Positions 10,135-18,127 of a DNA stretch of 64,000 nt are shown here, in pieces. The stretch covers positions 310,001-374,000 of the forward strand of contig NZ_JAMLJJ010000001.1 in NCBI RefSeq assembly GCF_023736155.1. Direction: 5' to 3'. The notes below the pieces were generated by a model. The model was not told where the DNA came from. It made no database searches and saw only the letters and a program-made list of their open reading frames with translations. The translations under genes and the position numbers were made by a program. Every line of letters starts with the position of its first letter. The first letter of the stretch is position 1. This DNA comes from Larsenimonas salina (GTDB lineage: Bacteria > Pseudomonadota > Gammaproteobacteria > Pseudomonadales > Halomonadaceae).

Positions 10135-11319
10135 TTATTCGCCCTCGATGCCGGTAATCGGCAAAATGGCACCCCACTGTCGGCACTGTGGGCACTGCCA
10201 GTAATGCTGCCGGGATTTGAACCCGCATTCGCCACACTGAAACCCCGGGCGCAGCTTGAGAAGGTGCTCGGTATGCTGTTTTAAAAGGTCAAGCTGCTGC
10301 TCGAGTGCGTCGGTGGCGCCGCCACCTTCAAGGTACAGTGCAAGCAGATAGTCGACCCCTTTGAGGCTCGGAGAGCGTTTGAGCTGCTGGCTCAATAACT
10401 CCGCCGCCCGGGCCGGGCCATGTTCGGTGCGCGTGCGCTCGGCAAGGGCGATCAGTGCGGAGCTATTGGGGTGGTGGTGCAATAGGGCATTCAGGTACTG
10501 AACCAGGCCATCGTGATCATCCAGCGCGTTATACGTACCGACAATACGTGGAAGCGTCAGACCCACGATATGGCTGTCTTGGGTATGCATGCGCTTCAAG
10601 TATTTAAGCTCATCCCCGTAGCGCGCATTGATGTGCTCGATATCGGCCAGTAGCCAGTTGGCCCTCAAGCAGTTCGCATCGATCGATAGTGCCTGTCTTA
10701 GCTGCTTTCGTGCCTGGGGAAGCTGACCATGATCGATGCTTTTCTGGGCAAGCTCGCACTGCCAGTAGGACGCGTCGCGGCGAAGCTTTTTATCCTGTTT
10801 GAGCAGGGGGTGGGCGGTATCGAGGGCTTCCTGCCATTCCCGCTCGCGCTCGAAAATATCGATCAAAAGTCGTCGGGATGCCTGGGTTATATCCGTGAAC
10901 GTATCGGTTTTGAGAAGCGAGACCAGCAGGCGCTCCGAACGATCCAGCACACCGAGTCTAAAAAAGTCTCGGGCCAATTCGAGTTGAACCTGCGCACTTT
11001 GATGGTCTGAAAGTGCAGGGCGGGCCAGAAGGTTTTGGTGGATCTTGGCTGCGCGGTCGGCTTCACCGCGAAGGCGAAAGACATTGCCGAGTGCGATATG
11101 CGTATCGATCGTATCACTGTTGACTTCGAGCGCGTGCGAGAAGGTCTCGATCGCCTTGTCGGGCTGCTCGTTAAGCAGGTAGTTCAGCCCGACAAAATAA
11201 TCCTTGGAAAGTGTCCTGGTATCTGATGCGGTGCGTGGCGTCGATCGTTTGATGCGACCCAATGTCCAGCCGATGGCAAGCGCAGCGACCAGCAGTAAGA
11301 ACGTACCCGCATCGAACAT
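10135..11319 (-). CDS. lapB: LapB (YciM), LPS assembly TPR protein
   Basis: 394-residue inner-membrane-anchored protein that promotes FtsH-dependent turnover of LpxC and so balances LPS against phospholipid synthesis. It has an N-terminal membrane anchor (TFLLLVAALAIGWTLGRI), a long run of tetratricopeptide repeats (~residues 40-340), and a C-terminal rubredoxin-like zinc/iron site made of two CxxC pairs (CGECGF and CPQCRQW). This matches LapB throughout. It starts two bases after the lapA stop, so the two are co-transcribed. Confidence 0.96.
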   Translation of the reverse strand: MFDAGTFLLLVAALAIGWTLGRIKRSTPRTASDTRTLSKDYFVGLNYLLNEQPDKAIETFSHALEVNSDTIDTHIALGNVFRLRGEADRAAKIHQNLLARPALSDHQSAQVQLELARDFFRLGVLDRSERLLVSLLKTDTFTDITQASRRLLIDIFEREREWQEALDTAHPLLKQDKKLRRDASYWQCELAQKSIDHGQLPQARKQLRQALSIDANCLRANWLLADIEHINARYGDELKYLKRMHTQDSHIVGLTLPRIVGTYNALDDHDGLVQYLNALLHHHPNSSALIALAERTRTEHGPARAAELLSQQLKRSPSLKGVDYLLALYLEGGGATDALEQQLDLLKQHTEHLLKLRPGFQCGECGFKSRQHYWQCPQCRQWGAILPITGIEGE

Positions 11320-11321
11320 GG

Positions 11322-11627
11322 TCAGGAGGCTTCCTTGAGCTCCCGGGTTCTGAGCTGATTGAGTTCTTTCTGTTGGGTTCGCTGGTCATGACGTGCACGC
11401 ACAAGCGCCGTTCTAAGTCGCAGATACATCCCTGTCATTGCAAGCATGCCGAGCAGAACACCGACGACCAGCGTGGAGAGCAGCCACAGCGAAAGCGAGG
11501 CCGGAGGAAGTTTGGCCCAGATAATATCGAGCGGAATCGCTGCCTGGTTTCTGACCGCGAACAGAATTCCGAAAATCAAGACAATCAGTGCAATGATTGC
11601 GAGGATGACGCCTTTTATCCAGCGCAT
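11322..11627 (-). CDS. lapA: LapA family membrane protein (YciS)
   Basis: 101-residue inner-membrane protein with two hydrophobic helices (VILAIIALIVLIFGILFAV and SLWLLSTLVVGVLLGMLAM) followed by a charged cytoplasmic tail rich in Arg, Gln and Glu that is probably a coiled coil. This is the DUF1049/LapA architecture, and the partner gene lapB follows directly. LapA works with LapB in LPS assembly. Confidence 0.93.
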   Translation of the reverse strand: MRWIKGVILAIIALIVLIFGILFAVRNQAAIPLDIIWAKLPPASLSLWLLSTLVVGVLLGMLAMTGMYLRLRTALVRARHDQRTQQKELNQLRTRELKEAS

Positions 11628-11678
11628 GAGAGGTCCTTTGTCATAGTGGGCACGCGCAAGCAGGCGCGGGGGAAGCTG

Positions 11679-11975
11679 TCAGTATCCGAGCGAGCGGCTG
11701 GCATCAACCTGTTCTCGCAGCTCTTTTCCCGGTTTGAAGTGAGGCACGTATTTCCCGGTCAGTGGTACCGGGTCACCGGTCTTGGGGTTGCGTCCTACGC
11801 GAGGCTCTCGGTAGTGCAGTGAAAAACTGCCGAAACCCCGGATTTCGACACGACCGCCTTCGGCGAGCTCGTCGGTAATATCATCAAGAATCAATCGCAC
11901 GGCTGACTCAACATCTCTTAACGAGAGAGAGGTCTGCCTACCGGCAATCTGTTCGATCAGCTCGGATTTGGTCAT
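11679..11975 (-). CDS. ihfB: Integration host factor beta subunit
   Basis: 98-residue DNA-bending protein that pairs with IHF-alpha. [14 protein letters not shown] is the conserved start. The beta-arm region ([19 protein letters not shown] then [12 protein letters not shown]) and the end with [11 protein letters not shown] match IHF-beta rather than HU. The ATG at 11975 has GGAG eight bases upstream; a longer in-frame start at 12011 is not needed. The gene is usually preceded by rpsA. Here rpsA is absent and sdhE is divergent, so local order differs. Confidence 0.97.
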   Translation of the reverse strand: MTKSELIEQIAGRQTSLSLRDVESAVRLILDDITDELAEGGRVEIRGFGSFSLHYREPRVGRNPKTGDPVPLTGKYVPHFKPGKELREQVDASRSLGY

Positions 11976-12168
11976 CGCGTCCACTCCGTAGTCGCTTCCT
12001 TGGCTGGGCACATTTTTATTGTGTCGAAAGCATAGCGGCTAACCGCCTTCAAAACAACGAATTAGCTTTGGAAGGTTATCCATAATCGTGCATGCTTTTC
12101 AAGCTCATGTCGTGATTAGGTGCATGACGGTATACTGACCTAAATTCAATGTATGGCTTTCGAGGACG

Positions 12169-12450
12169 ATGAACATGGAAGACGCGCAGCGCAAACGGCT
12201 TTACTGGCATTCCCGCCGCGGTATGTGGGAGCTTGATCTCATGCTGGTACCGTTTCTCGAACGCCGTTTCGATGCACTCGATGACGCTGACCAGCAGGCG
12301 TATGTTGCGCTGTTGGCCGAGGAAGATCAGGACTTGTTCATGTGGCTGATGCGTCGCGAGCAACCCGAAGATGCATCGCTTCGCCAAATCGTGGGGCTGA
12401 TTATCGATGACGCAGAAAACGCTAGCACCGGTCAGGTTCGTCCCTTCTAG
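12169..12450 (+). CDS. sdhE: FAD assembly factor SdhE
   Basis: 93-residue protein of the SdhE/YgfY family, which helps insert covalent FAD into succinate dehydrogenase SdhA and fumarate reductase. The diagnostic RGxxE motif is present in SRRGMWELDLML. The rest (LLAEEDQDLFMWLMRR) follows the family helical fold. GAGG lies just upstream of the ATG at 12169; a second ATG at 12175 is possible. The gene overlaps the next one, ygfX, by 44 bases, matching the known sdhE-ygfX pairing. Confidence 0.95.
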   Translation: MNMEDAQRKRLYWHSRRGMWELDLMLVPFLERRFDALDDADQQAYVALLAEEDQDLFMWLMRREQPEDASLRQIVGLIIDDAENASTGQVRPF

Positions 12451-12793
12451 GCACGCGCTCTTGTTTGCGCTGTTGGTCACGACACTGGCAACCTTGTTTC
12501 TGACCTATTTCTCGCCCGTGGCGGGGTTCATTCTGGGTCCGTGTATGGCCTTGATTGCAGCGCATGAGGCGCGCCGCTGTCCACCGCCACTGTCGTACGT
12601 CAAGGATGCGCGATGGCAGCAGATGGATGAGCGGGCCGAGTGGTTACCCGCCCGCGTACAGGTCGTATATCTGGGGCGCACTCTGATCGGGCTCAAGGTC
12701 GAACGGCGTCTTTACTGGGTGTGGCCGGATAGCGCCGAGCCACACGCGCTTTGGCATTTTCGACGTTTATGTTCGGCTGAGTTTCAGCGCTGA
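12407..12793 (+). CDS. ygfX: YgfX (CptA) family membrane protein
   Basis: 128-residue protein with two N-terminal membrane helices (HALLFALLVTTLATLFLTYF and a following GFILGPCMALIA) and a soluble C-terminal part (VYLGRTLIGLKVERRLYWVW). It sits in the ygfX position after sdhE and has the same layout. In E. coli the pair was described as the CptAB toxin-antitoxin, later reinterpreted as SdhE plus a membrane partner. Similarity at residue level is modest, so the name rests largely on topology and context. Its last 10 bases overlap the 3' end of the convergent FUSC gene. Confidence 0.85.
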   Translation: MTQKTLAPVRFVPSRHALLFALLVTTLATLFLTYFSPVAGFILGPCMALIAAHEARRCPPPLSYVKDARWQQMDERAEWLPARVQVVYLGRTLIGLKVERRLYWVWPDSAEPHALWHFRRLCSAEFQR

Positions 12794-13917
12794 TTATCCC
12801 GCTCAGGCAAGGGAAGAGGCTTTTCCTCGCTCAATAGATAATGGCGTTTGGCGCGCCTTTGAAGCCGCTGGCTGGGAAGGCGCTGCATATTGGATAAGAA
12901 CGTCACCATCGCATTCGTCTGACGTCCAAGCTCACGGTTCAGCCATAAATAGCCCGCCGGGCTGAACAAGGGGCGGCCTGATTGGCTGCGTGCACCCATG
13001 GCTCGTTCGGCGTGGGTGTCGAGGCTGAACGCTTTTGCACGCAGGTCGATGTTCTGGCCGGTTTTGACCTGATAGGCCAGCGTACTTAGTGACGTTGTAA
13101 GCAGATACTGCTCCTCACGAAGTCCTTCCAGATGCTCGATGATGTCGTGACCGTCACGGGTTGCCCAATGTGTTTCGAGCAGCAGTTCAACCGTTGAGAT
13201 CATGCGGCGCTCAAGCGAGAGGATCTCGCTCAACGCCCCGCGTTTCAATCGCCCCTCCTGGTGAACGGCATCGATCAGTCCGCGCTGTTTGACCAGCTGT
13301 GAGGTGATCTTTTTGAGCATGTACTGCACGTCATCGTCGTCGTAACGCTTGTCATTGGTATGGGCGTGATAAAGACGAGACAGCTTGTCGAGGTTGTCGG
13401 CGATAAGAAAGCGCATCTGATCGGTTGCTTTCTGAGGTAGAAATACCGCCGTGACCGTGATGCCAATCAGGGTGCCGATCAAGACATTGAACGAACGCCA
13501 TAGGGCAATGGCGATGTCGTGATTGCCGTCACCGACCACCATGACCAATGTGATACCGAAAATAAGTGAGCTGTATCCGAAGCGACTACTGAAGGTTGCA
13601 TGGATCGCCAGAGCAATGGCGGCGAGGGTGGCCGCTGGAATCAAGAGTGGGGGCGGTGAGGGAATGCACAGCAATAAAAGCCCGAGCACCGCACCCAGCA
13701 GGGTGCCAAGCAGGCGCTGAGCGCCTTTATCGAGGACGCCGCCAATATGGGGCAGATTGCCCATGACCATAAGGGTGCTGACCAATGCCCAGGCGCTGTG
13801 GGGTAGCTCAAAAGCCGTAATGATGGTGTAGGTCAGCGCAAGGGCCAGTGACGAGCGCAGTACATGGATCTGTTTTCGATGCCTATGAATTCGATACGGG
13901 TCGAGAAGACGAAACAT
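12784..13917 (-). CDS. FUSC family membrane transporter
   Basis: 377-residue protein. The N-terminal half carries about six membrane helices (for example SALALALTYTIITAFELP and LLGTLLGAVLGLLLLCI) typical of the FUSC / aromatic acid exporter family. The C-terminal half is a soluble helical cytoplasmic domain. Relatives such as AaeB or YccS export aromatic acids or stay uncharacterised. This is the short single-bundle type. Its start lies two bases after the ldcA stop, so the two genes are likely co-transcribed. Substrate unknown. Confidence 0.82.
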   Translation of the reverse strand: MFRLLDPYRIHRHRKQIHVLRSSLALALTYTIITAFELPHSAWALVSTLMVMGNLPHIGGVLDKGAQRLLGTLLGAVLGLLLLCIPSPPPLLIPAATLAAIALAIHATFSSRFGYSSLIFGITLVMVVGDGNHDIAIALWRSFNVLIGTLIGITVTAVFLPQKATDQMRFLIADNLDKLSRLYHAHTNDKRYDDDDVQYMLKKITSQLVKQRGLIDAVHQEGRLKRGALSEILSLERRMISTVELLLETHWATRDGHDIIEHLEGLREEQYLLTTSLSTLAYQVKTGQNIDLRAKAFSLDTHAERAMGARSQSGRPLFSPAGYLWLNRELGRQTNAMVTFLSNMQRLPSQRLQRRAKRHYLLSEEKPLPLPERDNQR

Positions 13918-13918
13918 G

Positions 13919-14839
13919 TCAGCGCGCCTTTAAAAAGCGCAGTGAGGTCTTATCCAGAATCGCACGCTCGCCATAGGGCCAGGCGAGATTGCGTGGCCCG
14001 TGCCCGATCGGAAGATTTGTGGCAAGTGCCATGGCGTGGGCATCGAGGTGTTCCCGGGCCATGGCGATAATAGCGTCTGTCTCCCCGCAGCCAACAAACT
14101 CGCCCAGCCCGACGGCGCTGGCGCTACCTTTCGGGAGGCTCTCGAGCAACTGACACAGGCTGCGTTCGAGTCGATACAGCGGCTCGCCGACATCCTCGAG
14201 AATCAGGATGGCTCCGGGCGGTGGTGAGAGCGCGTATGGCGTACCGCAAAGACTTGCAAGAACCGTTAGATTGCCCCCGATCACCGCGCCTTCGATAGGC
14301 GTATCAATGCTCACTGGCGTGACGTCAAACTCAGGCCATGTGCCAGCCAAAAGTGCGGTGACCGAGCTCAGAGAGCGTTGGCGCTCGATCTGTTCGGCGC
14401 TCGTTTCACCCTCGATTGCCCATTCGGTCAGAACCGGCCCGTGAATGCCCGGCAATCCCTGGCGGCGGGCGTATTCAAGCCAGGCAGTCAAATCCGAATA
14501 ACCGATCAGCGGCTTTGCATGAGAGAGCTCTTGCCAGTCAAATGACTCAAGGAGCTGAGCACAGCCATAGCCACCGCGAAGTGCCCACAGGGCGTCGATT
14601 TCTGGGGTCTTGTAAGCGTAATGCAGATCCGATAGCCGCTCAGCGACCGTGCCGGCCATCGCGCGATGCCTGCGTCTTACATGCTTACCGAGCCAGAAGG
14701 CGCGGTGGCGTTCCTCGAGCGCTTGAATGCAGCGATCAAGCCGCGTCGGTGACAGGGCCCCGGATGGGGCCACAAGGGCAACGCGTGTGGCGTCGGGCCA
14801 GTCGATATCAAAATCAGGCAAGGGAGGTTCAAGGGGCAA
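13919..14839 (-). CDS. ldcA: Muramoyltetrapeptide (LD-)carboxypeptidase, peptidase S66
   Basis: 306-residue cytoplasmic serine peptidase that removes the terminal D-Ala from recycled muropeptide tetrapeptides. VALVAPSG near the start, the nucleophile context IGYSDLTAWL, the glycine-rich GAVIGGNLTVLASLCG and the late histidine in LPIGHGPRN fit the S66 Ser-Glu-His arrangement. No ATG is available between the upstream stop and the conserved region; TTG at 14839 with AAGG seven bases upstream is the best start. It heads a two-gene unit with the FUSC gene. With ampG and nagA elsewhere in this window it belongs to peptidoglycan recycling. Confidence 0.92.
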   Translation of the reverse strand: MPLEPPLPDFDIDWPDATRVALVAPSGALSPTRLDRCIQALEERHRAFWLGKHVRRRHRAMAGTVAERLSDLHYAYKTPEIDALWALRGGYGCAQLLESFDWQELSHAKPLIGYSDLTAWLEYARRQGLPGIHGPVLTEWAIEGETSAEQIERQRSLSSVTALLAGTWPEFDVTPVSIDTPIEGAVIGGNLTVLASLCGTPYALSPPPGAILILEDVGEPLYRLERSLCQLLESLPKGSASAVGLGEFVGCGETDAIIAMAREHLDAHAMALATNLPIGHGPRNLAWPYGERAILDKTSLRFLKAR

Positions 14840-15051
14840 AACAGTGCCTTATGCGGAAAACGGCCCGCAATTAACGATGGTGGTGCAACTATAAAGAGCG
14901 CCCATGGCAAGGCGCAAATGCCATGTCATCAAGGGGTCACTAAACGGTCACTGAAACATCATTTCAAGAGATTGTTTCGCAAGGATTTTCGCCATAGATT
15001 CAATGAAGCGTTGCGGAGTTGGTTCCAGCGCTCGGACTAAGGGGGAAGCTC

Positions 15052-15312
15052 ATGACAATCCGTTCGATCGATACCTACCGCCGTCACGATGGCTTGATTC
15101 AACTGTCATGTCGCAGTTGTGAAGGGCGCATCGAATCTCATTTTGACTGGAGTCACTTTTTCAAGTTCGCAATCGCGCCGCTCGAGCACGGTGGGCGGTA
15201 TGTGTTGTGCAAGAAGTGCGCGTCTGGCGTCATCATGAAGGACCAGTGGGTGGCCGTCTCACGCGAGGTCAGTGATGTAAGTGGAGCGGGCAGCGCTCGC
15301 GTTATACGCTGA
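15052..15312 (+). CDS. Hypothetical protein with two Cys pairs
   Basis: 86-residue protein, not recognised. The ATG at 15052 follows a strong GGGGGAAG ribosome site. It contains CRSCEGR near residue 20 and LCKKCASG near residue 52, a CxxC-CxxC spacing typical of a small zinc-binding domain, around HFDWSHFFKF. The C-terminus is polar. It is soluble by appearance, with no signal peptide. It may bind metal or nucleic acid, but no function can be assigned. It stands alone and diverges from ldcA. Confidence 0.72.
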   Translation: MTIRSIDTYRRHDGLIQLSCRSCEGRIESHFDWSHFFKFAIAPLEHGGRYVLCKKCASGVIMKDQWVAVSREVSDVSGAGSARVIR

Positions 15313-15569
15313 CCCAAAAGGCGCCGGGCACATCGGTTGTTTATGACAAGGTGCGTATGATCGTATATGTCGACGCCGCGCGCCGCCGTATTTATGGCGC
15401 CATGAAGCGCTTGTCGTATATGCATTGAAGCCCTGAGAAGGCTGGGCAATCCTCTTTTTTTCCGAAAATAACTTCGGCTTATCTCCTTCACAATGTCTGC
15501 GTCAAGGAGCACCGGGTCCTCGGTGGCTCTTCGCGCCCAGAGGCAGATAAAAGAGAGAGCATAAGCGCC
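15313..15569. other. Intergenic gap between two small genes
   Basis: No gene-like open frame with a ribosome site was seen in this 257-base stretch. A weak T-rich tract follows 15450, but no convincing hairpin supports a terminator. Confidence 0.5.
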
Positions 15570-15779
15570 ATGAACGAGTCACGTGATGCTGTCGAGCTCA
15601 ATCAGCGTGTCGGCCAGACGTTTCAAGGTGTCAGTAGCCATGAGTTGCATGGCGTACGTCGGCCGCGCTTTTTTGGCAAGGCAAGGCGCTGGTTCAGGCG
15701 CATTGTCAGTACCTTGAAACAGAAGCTGGTGCGGGCGCTTTGCCATAGTCTTGGTCTTGATGAAAACGATTTGCCCTGA
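15570..15779 (+). CDS. Small basic hypothetical protein
   Basis: 69-residue reading frame, not recognised. An AGAGAGAG purine run sits ~13 bases before the ATG. The middle is strongly basic (GKARRWFRRIVSTLKQKLVRAL), which could be an amphipathic helix, and the end is acidic (LGLDENDLP). It has no signal peptide or clear domain. Coding status rests on the ribosome site and the amphipathic pattern only. Confidence 0.5.
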   Translation: MNESRDAVELNQRVGQTFQGVSSHELHGVRRPRFFGKARRWFRRIVSTLKQKLVRALCHSLGLDENDLP

Positions 15780-15827
15780 CGTGGATCAGTCGCGCTGAGT
15801 ACGGGGTTCATTGAGACACTGTGTGCA

Positions 15828-16811
15828 TCAGGTGCCGATGACGGTAGTTACCAGCCAGCCGGTGTAGGCGAAAAATGTTGCAAGCAGTACACCCCCTTCC
15901 ACACGGTTGATCTTCCCTGGTCGCCGAACTCCCAGGCCCATGACGAGCAGCGCGACGGTCAAAGCCATCATGATGCTCCAATCCCTTGCGATCACTTCGT
16001 GGGCCAATGCCTGCATGGGCGATATGGCGCCTGCGATGCCGACGACGGCCAGAATGTTGAAAAGGTTCGAGCCTACAACGTTTCCGATAGCGAGGCTGCT
16101 TTCGCCCTTGCGTGCGGCAATGATCGACGCGGCAAGTTCAGGCAGTGATGTGCCGATCGCCACAACGGTCAGCCCGATGACCAGGTCGCTGATGCCAAGG
16201 CTTTGAGCGATCAAGACCGCGCCCCATACCAACAGTCGAGAGCTCACGATCAAAAGCACCAGCCCAATAATAAGCCAGGTGATTGCCCGCCCAAGTGAGG
16301 ACGTCTTTTCGGTGTGAGCGGCGGAATCGGCCGCCAGTGGGTCCGTGGTCGTGCGCGTCTTGAGAGCGGTTCTTATCGACCAGCCAAGCAGTGCGACAAG
16401 TGCCAGAAGCAGGATGAATGCCTCTGTGCGCCCGAGCGCGTGATCCCAAAGCAATAGCCCGGCCAGAGCACTTGCGCCTAAAAGCAGCGGCAGCTCTCTG
16501 CGTACGATGGCGGAGTCGACCGCGATGGGCGCGATAAGCGCCGTGAGTCCAAGAATCAGGCCAATATTGGCAATATTCGAACCAAGCGCATTACCCAGGG
16601 CTAGACCCGGGTTGCCATCAATCGCGGCCGAGGCTGAAACGACCATTTCCGGGGCAGACGTGCCAAAGCCGATGACCACCATGCCGATCAAAAGTGGCGG
16701 CATGCCGGCATAACGCGCGGTTGCCGCGGCGCCGTCCACAAAACGGTCGGCACTCCAGATCAGCAGGATCAGACCGCCGATAACGGCCAGTAAGGCAAGC
16801 AGCATGGTCAC
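15828..16811 (-). CDS. Calcium/sodium (K+-independent) antiporter, CaCA family
   Basis: 327-residue inner-membrane exchanger with about ten helices in two homologous halves. Each half carries the alpha-repeat ion-binding motif: GFGTSAPEMVVS in the first and AIGTSLPELAAS in the second, followed by GNALGSNIANIGL and GNVVGSNLFNILAV. This is the YrbG/CaxA type that exchanges Na+ for Ca2+. The gene is single. It may contribute to ion balance in a salt-adapted cell, but that is inference. Confidence 0.93.
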   Translation of the reverse strand: MTMLLALLAVIGGLILLIWSADRFVDGAAATARYAGMPPLLIGMVVIGFGTSAPEMVVSASAAIDGNPGLALGNALGSNIANIGLILGLTALIAPIAVDSAIVRRELPLLLGASALAGLLLWDHALGRTEAFILLLALVALLGWSIRTALKTRTTTDPLAADSAAHTEKTSSLGRAITWLIIGLVLLIVSSRLLVWGAVLIAQSLGISDLVIGLTVVAIGTSLPELAASIIAARKGESSLAIGNVVGSNLFNILAVVGIAGAISPMQALAHEVIARDWSIMMALTVALLVMGLGVRRPGKINRVEGGVLLATFFAYTGWLVTTVIGT

Positions 16812-17152
16812 TCCTAAGCTCTATCGTATTGGGAATGACTGCAGGGTAGCGAGGAATCGAGCGATTCGCACTCTTGCGCAGTTATTGGTTTGGCCCGATT
16901 CAAGGGGCAATACGGTGATTACTCATTGACGAGCTTGACGTCGATTTTTCGTTTTCAATCGATCAAGTGGGCTATACGGATTGGCGGTCAGGAAGTGCTG
17001 AACTGTCGATTTAAACGCGTTGGATCGCAATAATGATCAGGCCCGGTAAATGATCGGGACCAGTGTTAGTTGCAAAAGCGATGGATATAAAGGGGGGGGA
17101 TCTAAAAGAAAAATGCTGTCAAGAGGGTGACGCAGTCAGGAAGAAGGGGACA
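16812..17152. other. 341-base intergenic region, nothing recognised
   Basis: The stretch between the antiporter start and the tRNA cluster contains no supported gene. It should hold the antiporter promoter and the end of the tRNA transcript. A short GC hairpin-like CCCGGTAAATGATCGGG occurs near 17042, and a run of eight G at 17091-17100; neither is identifiable. Confidence 0.5.
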
Positions 17153-17239
17153 TGGTGCCCGGAGCCGGAATCGAACCGGCACGCCCTAACGGGCGAGGGA
17201 TTTTAAGTCCCTTGCGTCTACCTATTCCGCCATCCGGGC
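17153..17239 (-). tRNA. tRNA-Leu (anticodon UAA)
   Basis: Full class II tRNA of 87 bases. It has acceptor stem GCCCGGA/TCCGGGC, D-arm, anticodon loop CTTAAAA with TAA, the long variable arm (TCGCCCGTTAGGGCG), T-loop GGTTCGATTCC and an encoded CCA end. Confidence 0.97.
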
Positions 17240-17262
17240 GGATGCGCGTCTTTGTTCGGAAA

Positions 17263-17336
17263 TGGAGGCTGGAGTCGGAATCGAACCGGCGTACACGGAG
17301 TTGCAGTCCGCTGCATGACCACTCTGCCATCCAGCC
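17263..17336 (-). tRNA. tRNA-Cys (anticodon GCA)
   Basis: 74-base tRNA with acceptor stem GGCTGGA/TCCAGCC, anticodon loop CTGCAAC, T-loop GGTTCGATTCC and encoded CCA. Second of the Gly-Cys-Leu cluster. Confidence 0.97.
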
Positions 17337-17344
17337 TCTTAAGT

Positions 17345-17419
17345 TGGAGCGGGAAAGGAGATTCGAACTCCCGACCCTCGCCTTGGCAAGGCGATGCTCT
17401 ACCACTGAGCTATTCCCGC
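17345..17419 (-). tRNA. tRNA-Gly (anticodon GCC)
   Basis: 75-base tRNA with acceptor stem GCGGGAA/TTCCCGC, anticodon loop TTGCCAA, T-loop GTTCGAAT and encoded CCA. It is first in the Gly-Cys-Leu cluster downstream of pgsA, the same order as glyW-cysT-leuZ in E. coli. Confidence 0.97.
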
Positions 17420-17503
17420 TCAACTCGGGGAGGTATTATACGTACGGATCGCCCCGTGTCAAACCCTGTCGTAAAAAAGCCGCGTAAAAGCGATGGTTTA
17501 CGC

Positions 17504-18052
17504 TTACAGCGATTGACTCATCTCAGGCCAGGCCGCCTTGAGGTACTTCCACATTGACCAAAGCGTAAGAATCGCCGCCAAATAGAGCAGGACGACGCCT
17601 ACAAGACCGAGTGCACTTTCCGGTGCAAAGGCAAGCAGCGCAAAAATGGCGATCATCTGAAGTGTGGTCTTGAGCTTGCCGATGTAGGACACCGCAACGC
17701 TCTTGCGCTTGCCAATCTCTGCCATCCATTCTCGAAGCGCCGAAATGACGATTTCACGGCCGATAATCACCAGCGCCGGCAGTGTCATCAACGGCGTGTT
17801 GTAAACCTCGATCAAAAGGCCGAGTGCAACCGCCACCATCAGCTTGTCGGCCACCGGGTCCAGAAAGGCGCCGAAGGGCGTGCTCTGGTCGAGTTTTCTG
17901 GCCAGATAGCCATCAAACCAGTCTGTGATGCCTGCGGCTGCGAAAATCAGACCGGCGGCCCAGTGAGCCCAGTTAACCGGAAGATAAAAGATCACGACCA
18001 GAAGCGGGATACACACGATCCGGATCATGGTCAGGATGTTGGGTATATTCAT
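17504..18052 (-). CDS. pgsA: CDP-diacylglycerol-glycerol-3-phosphate 3-phosphatidyltransferase
   Basis: 182-residue inner-membrane enzyme making phosphatidylglycerophosphate, the committed step to phosphatidylglycerol and cardiolipin. The CDP-alcohol phosphotransferase signature D-G-x2-A-R-x8-G-x3-D-x3-D is complete (DGYLARKLD ... GAFLDPVADK). Four or so membrane helices follow. It begins with the conserved MNIPNILTMIRI. It lies between uvrC and the tRNA cluster as in many gammaproteobacteria. Confidence 0.97.
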   Translation of the reverse strand: MNIPNILTMIRIVCIPLLVVIFYLPVNWAHWAAGLIFAAAGITDWFDGYLARKLDQSTPFGAFLDPVADKLMVAVALGLLIEVYNTPLMTLPALVIIGREIVISALREWMAEIGKRKSVAVSYIGKLKTTLQMIAIFALLAFAPESALGLVGVVLLYLAAILTLWSMWKYLKAAWPEMSQSL

Positions 18053-18127
18053 GGAGCACGTTTGTCCTTAACGAATGGCTGAGTTGGGTGAGCGCCGACC
18101 CTAGTGTATCGCGCCAGATGCATCTTC

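Noticed and set aside
12076-12480. 134-codon minus-strand frame over sdhE
   Set aside because: Opposite a well-recognised SdhE gene, no ribosome site.
17153-17419. Attachment site for an integrated element at the tRNA cluster
   Set aside because: All three tRNA genes are intact and no integrase, partial tRNA copy or direct repeat is nearby.
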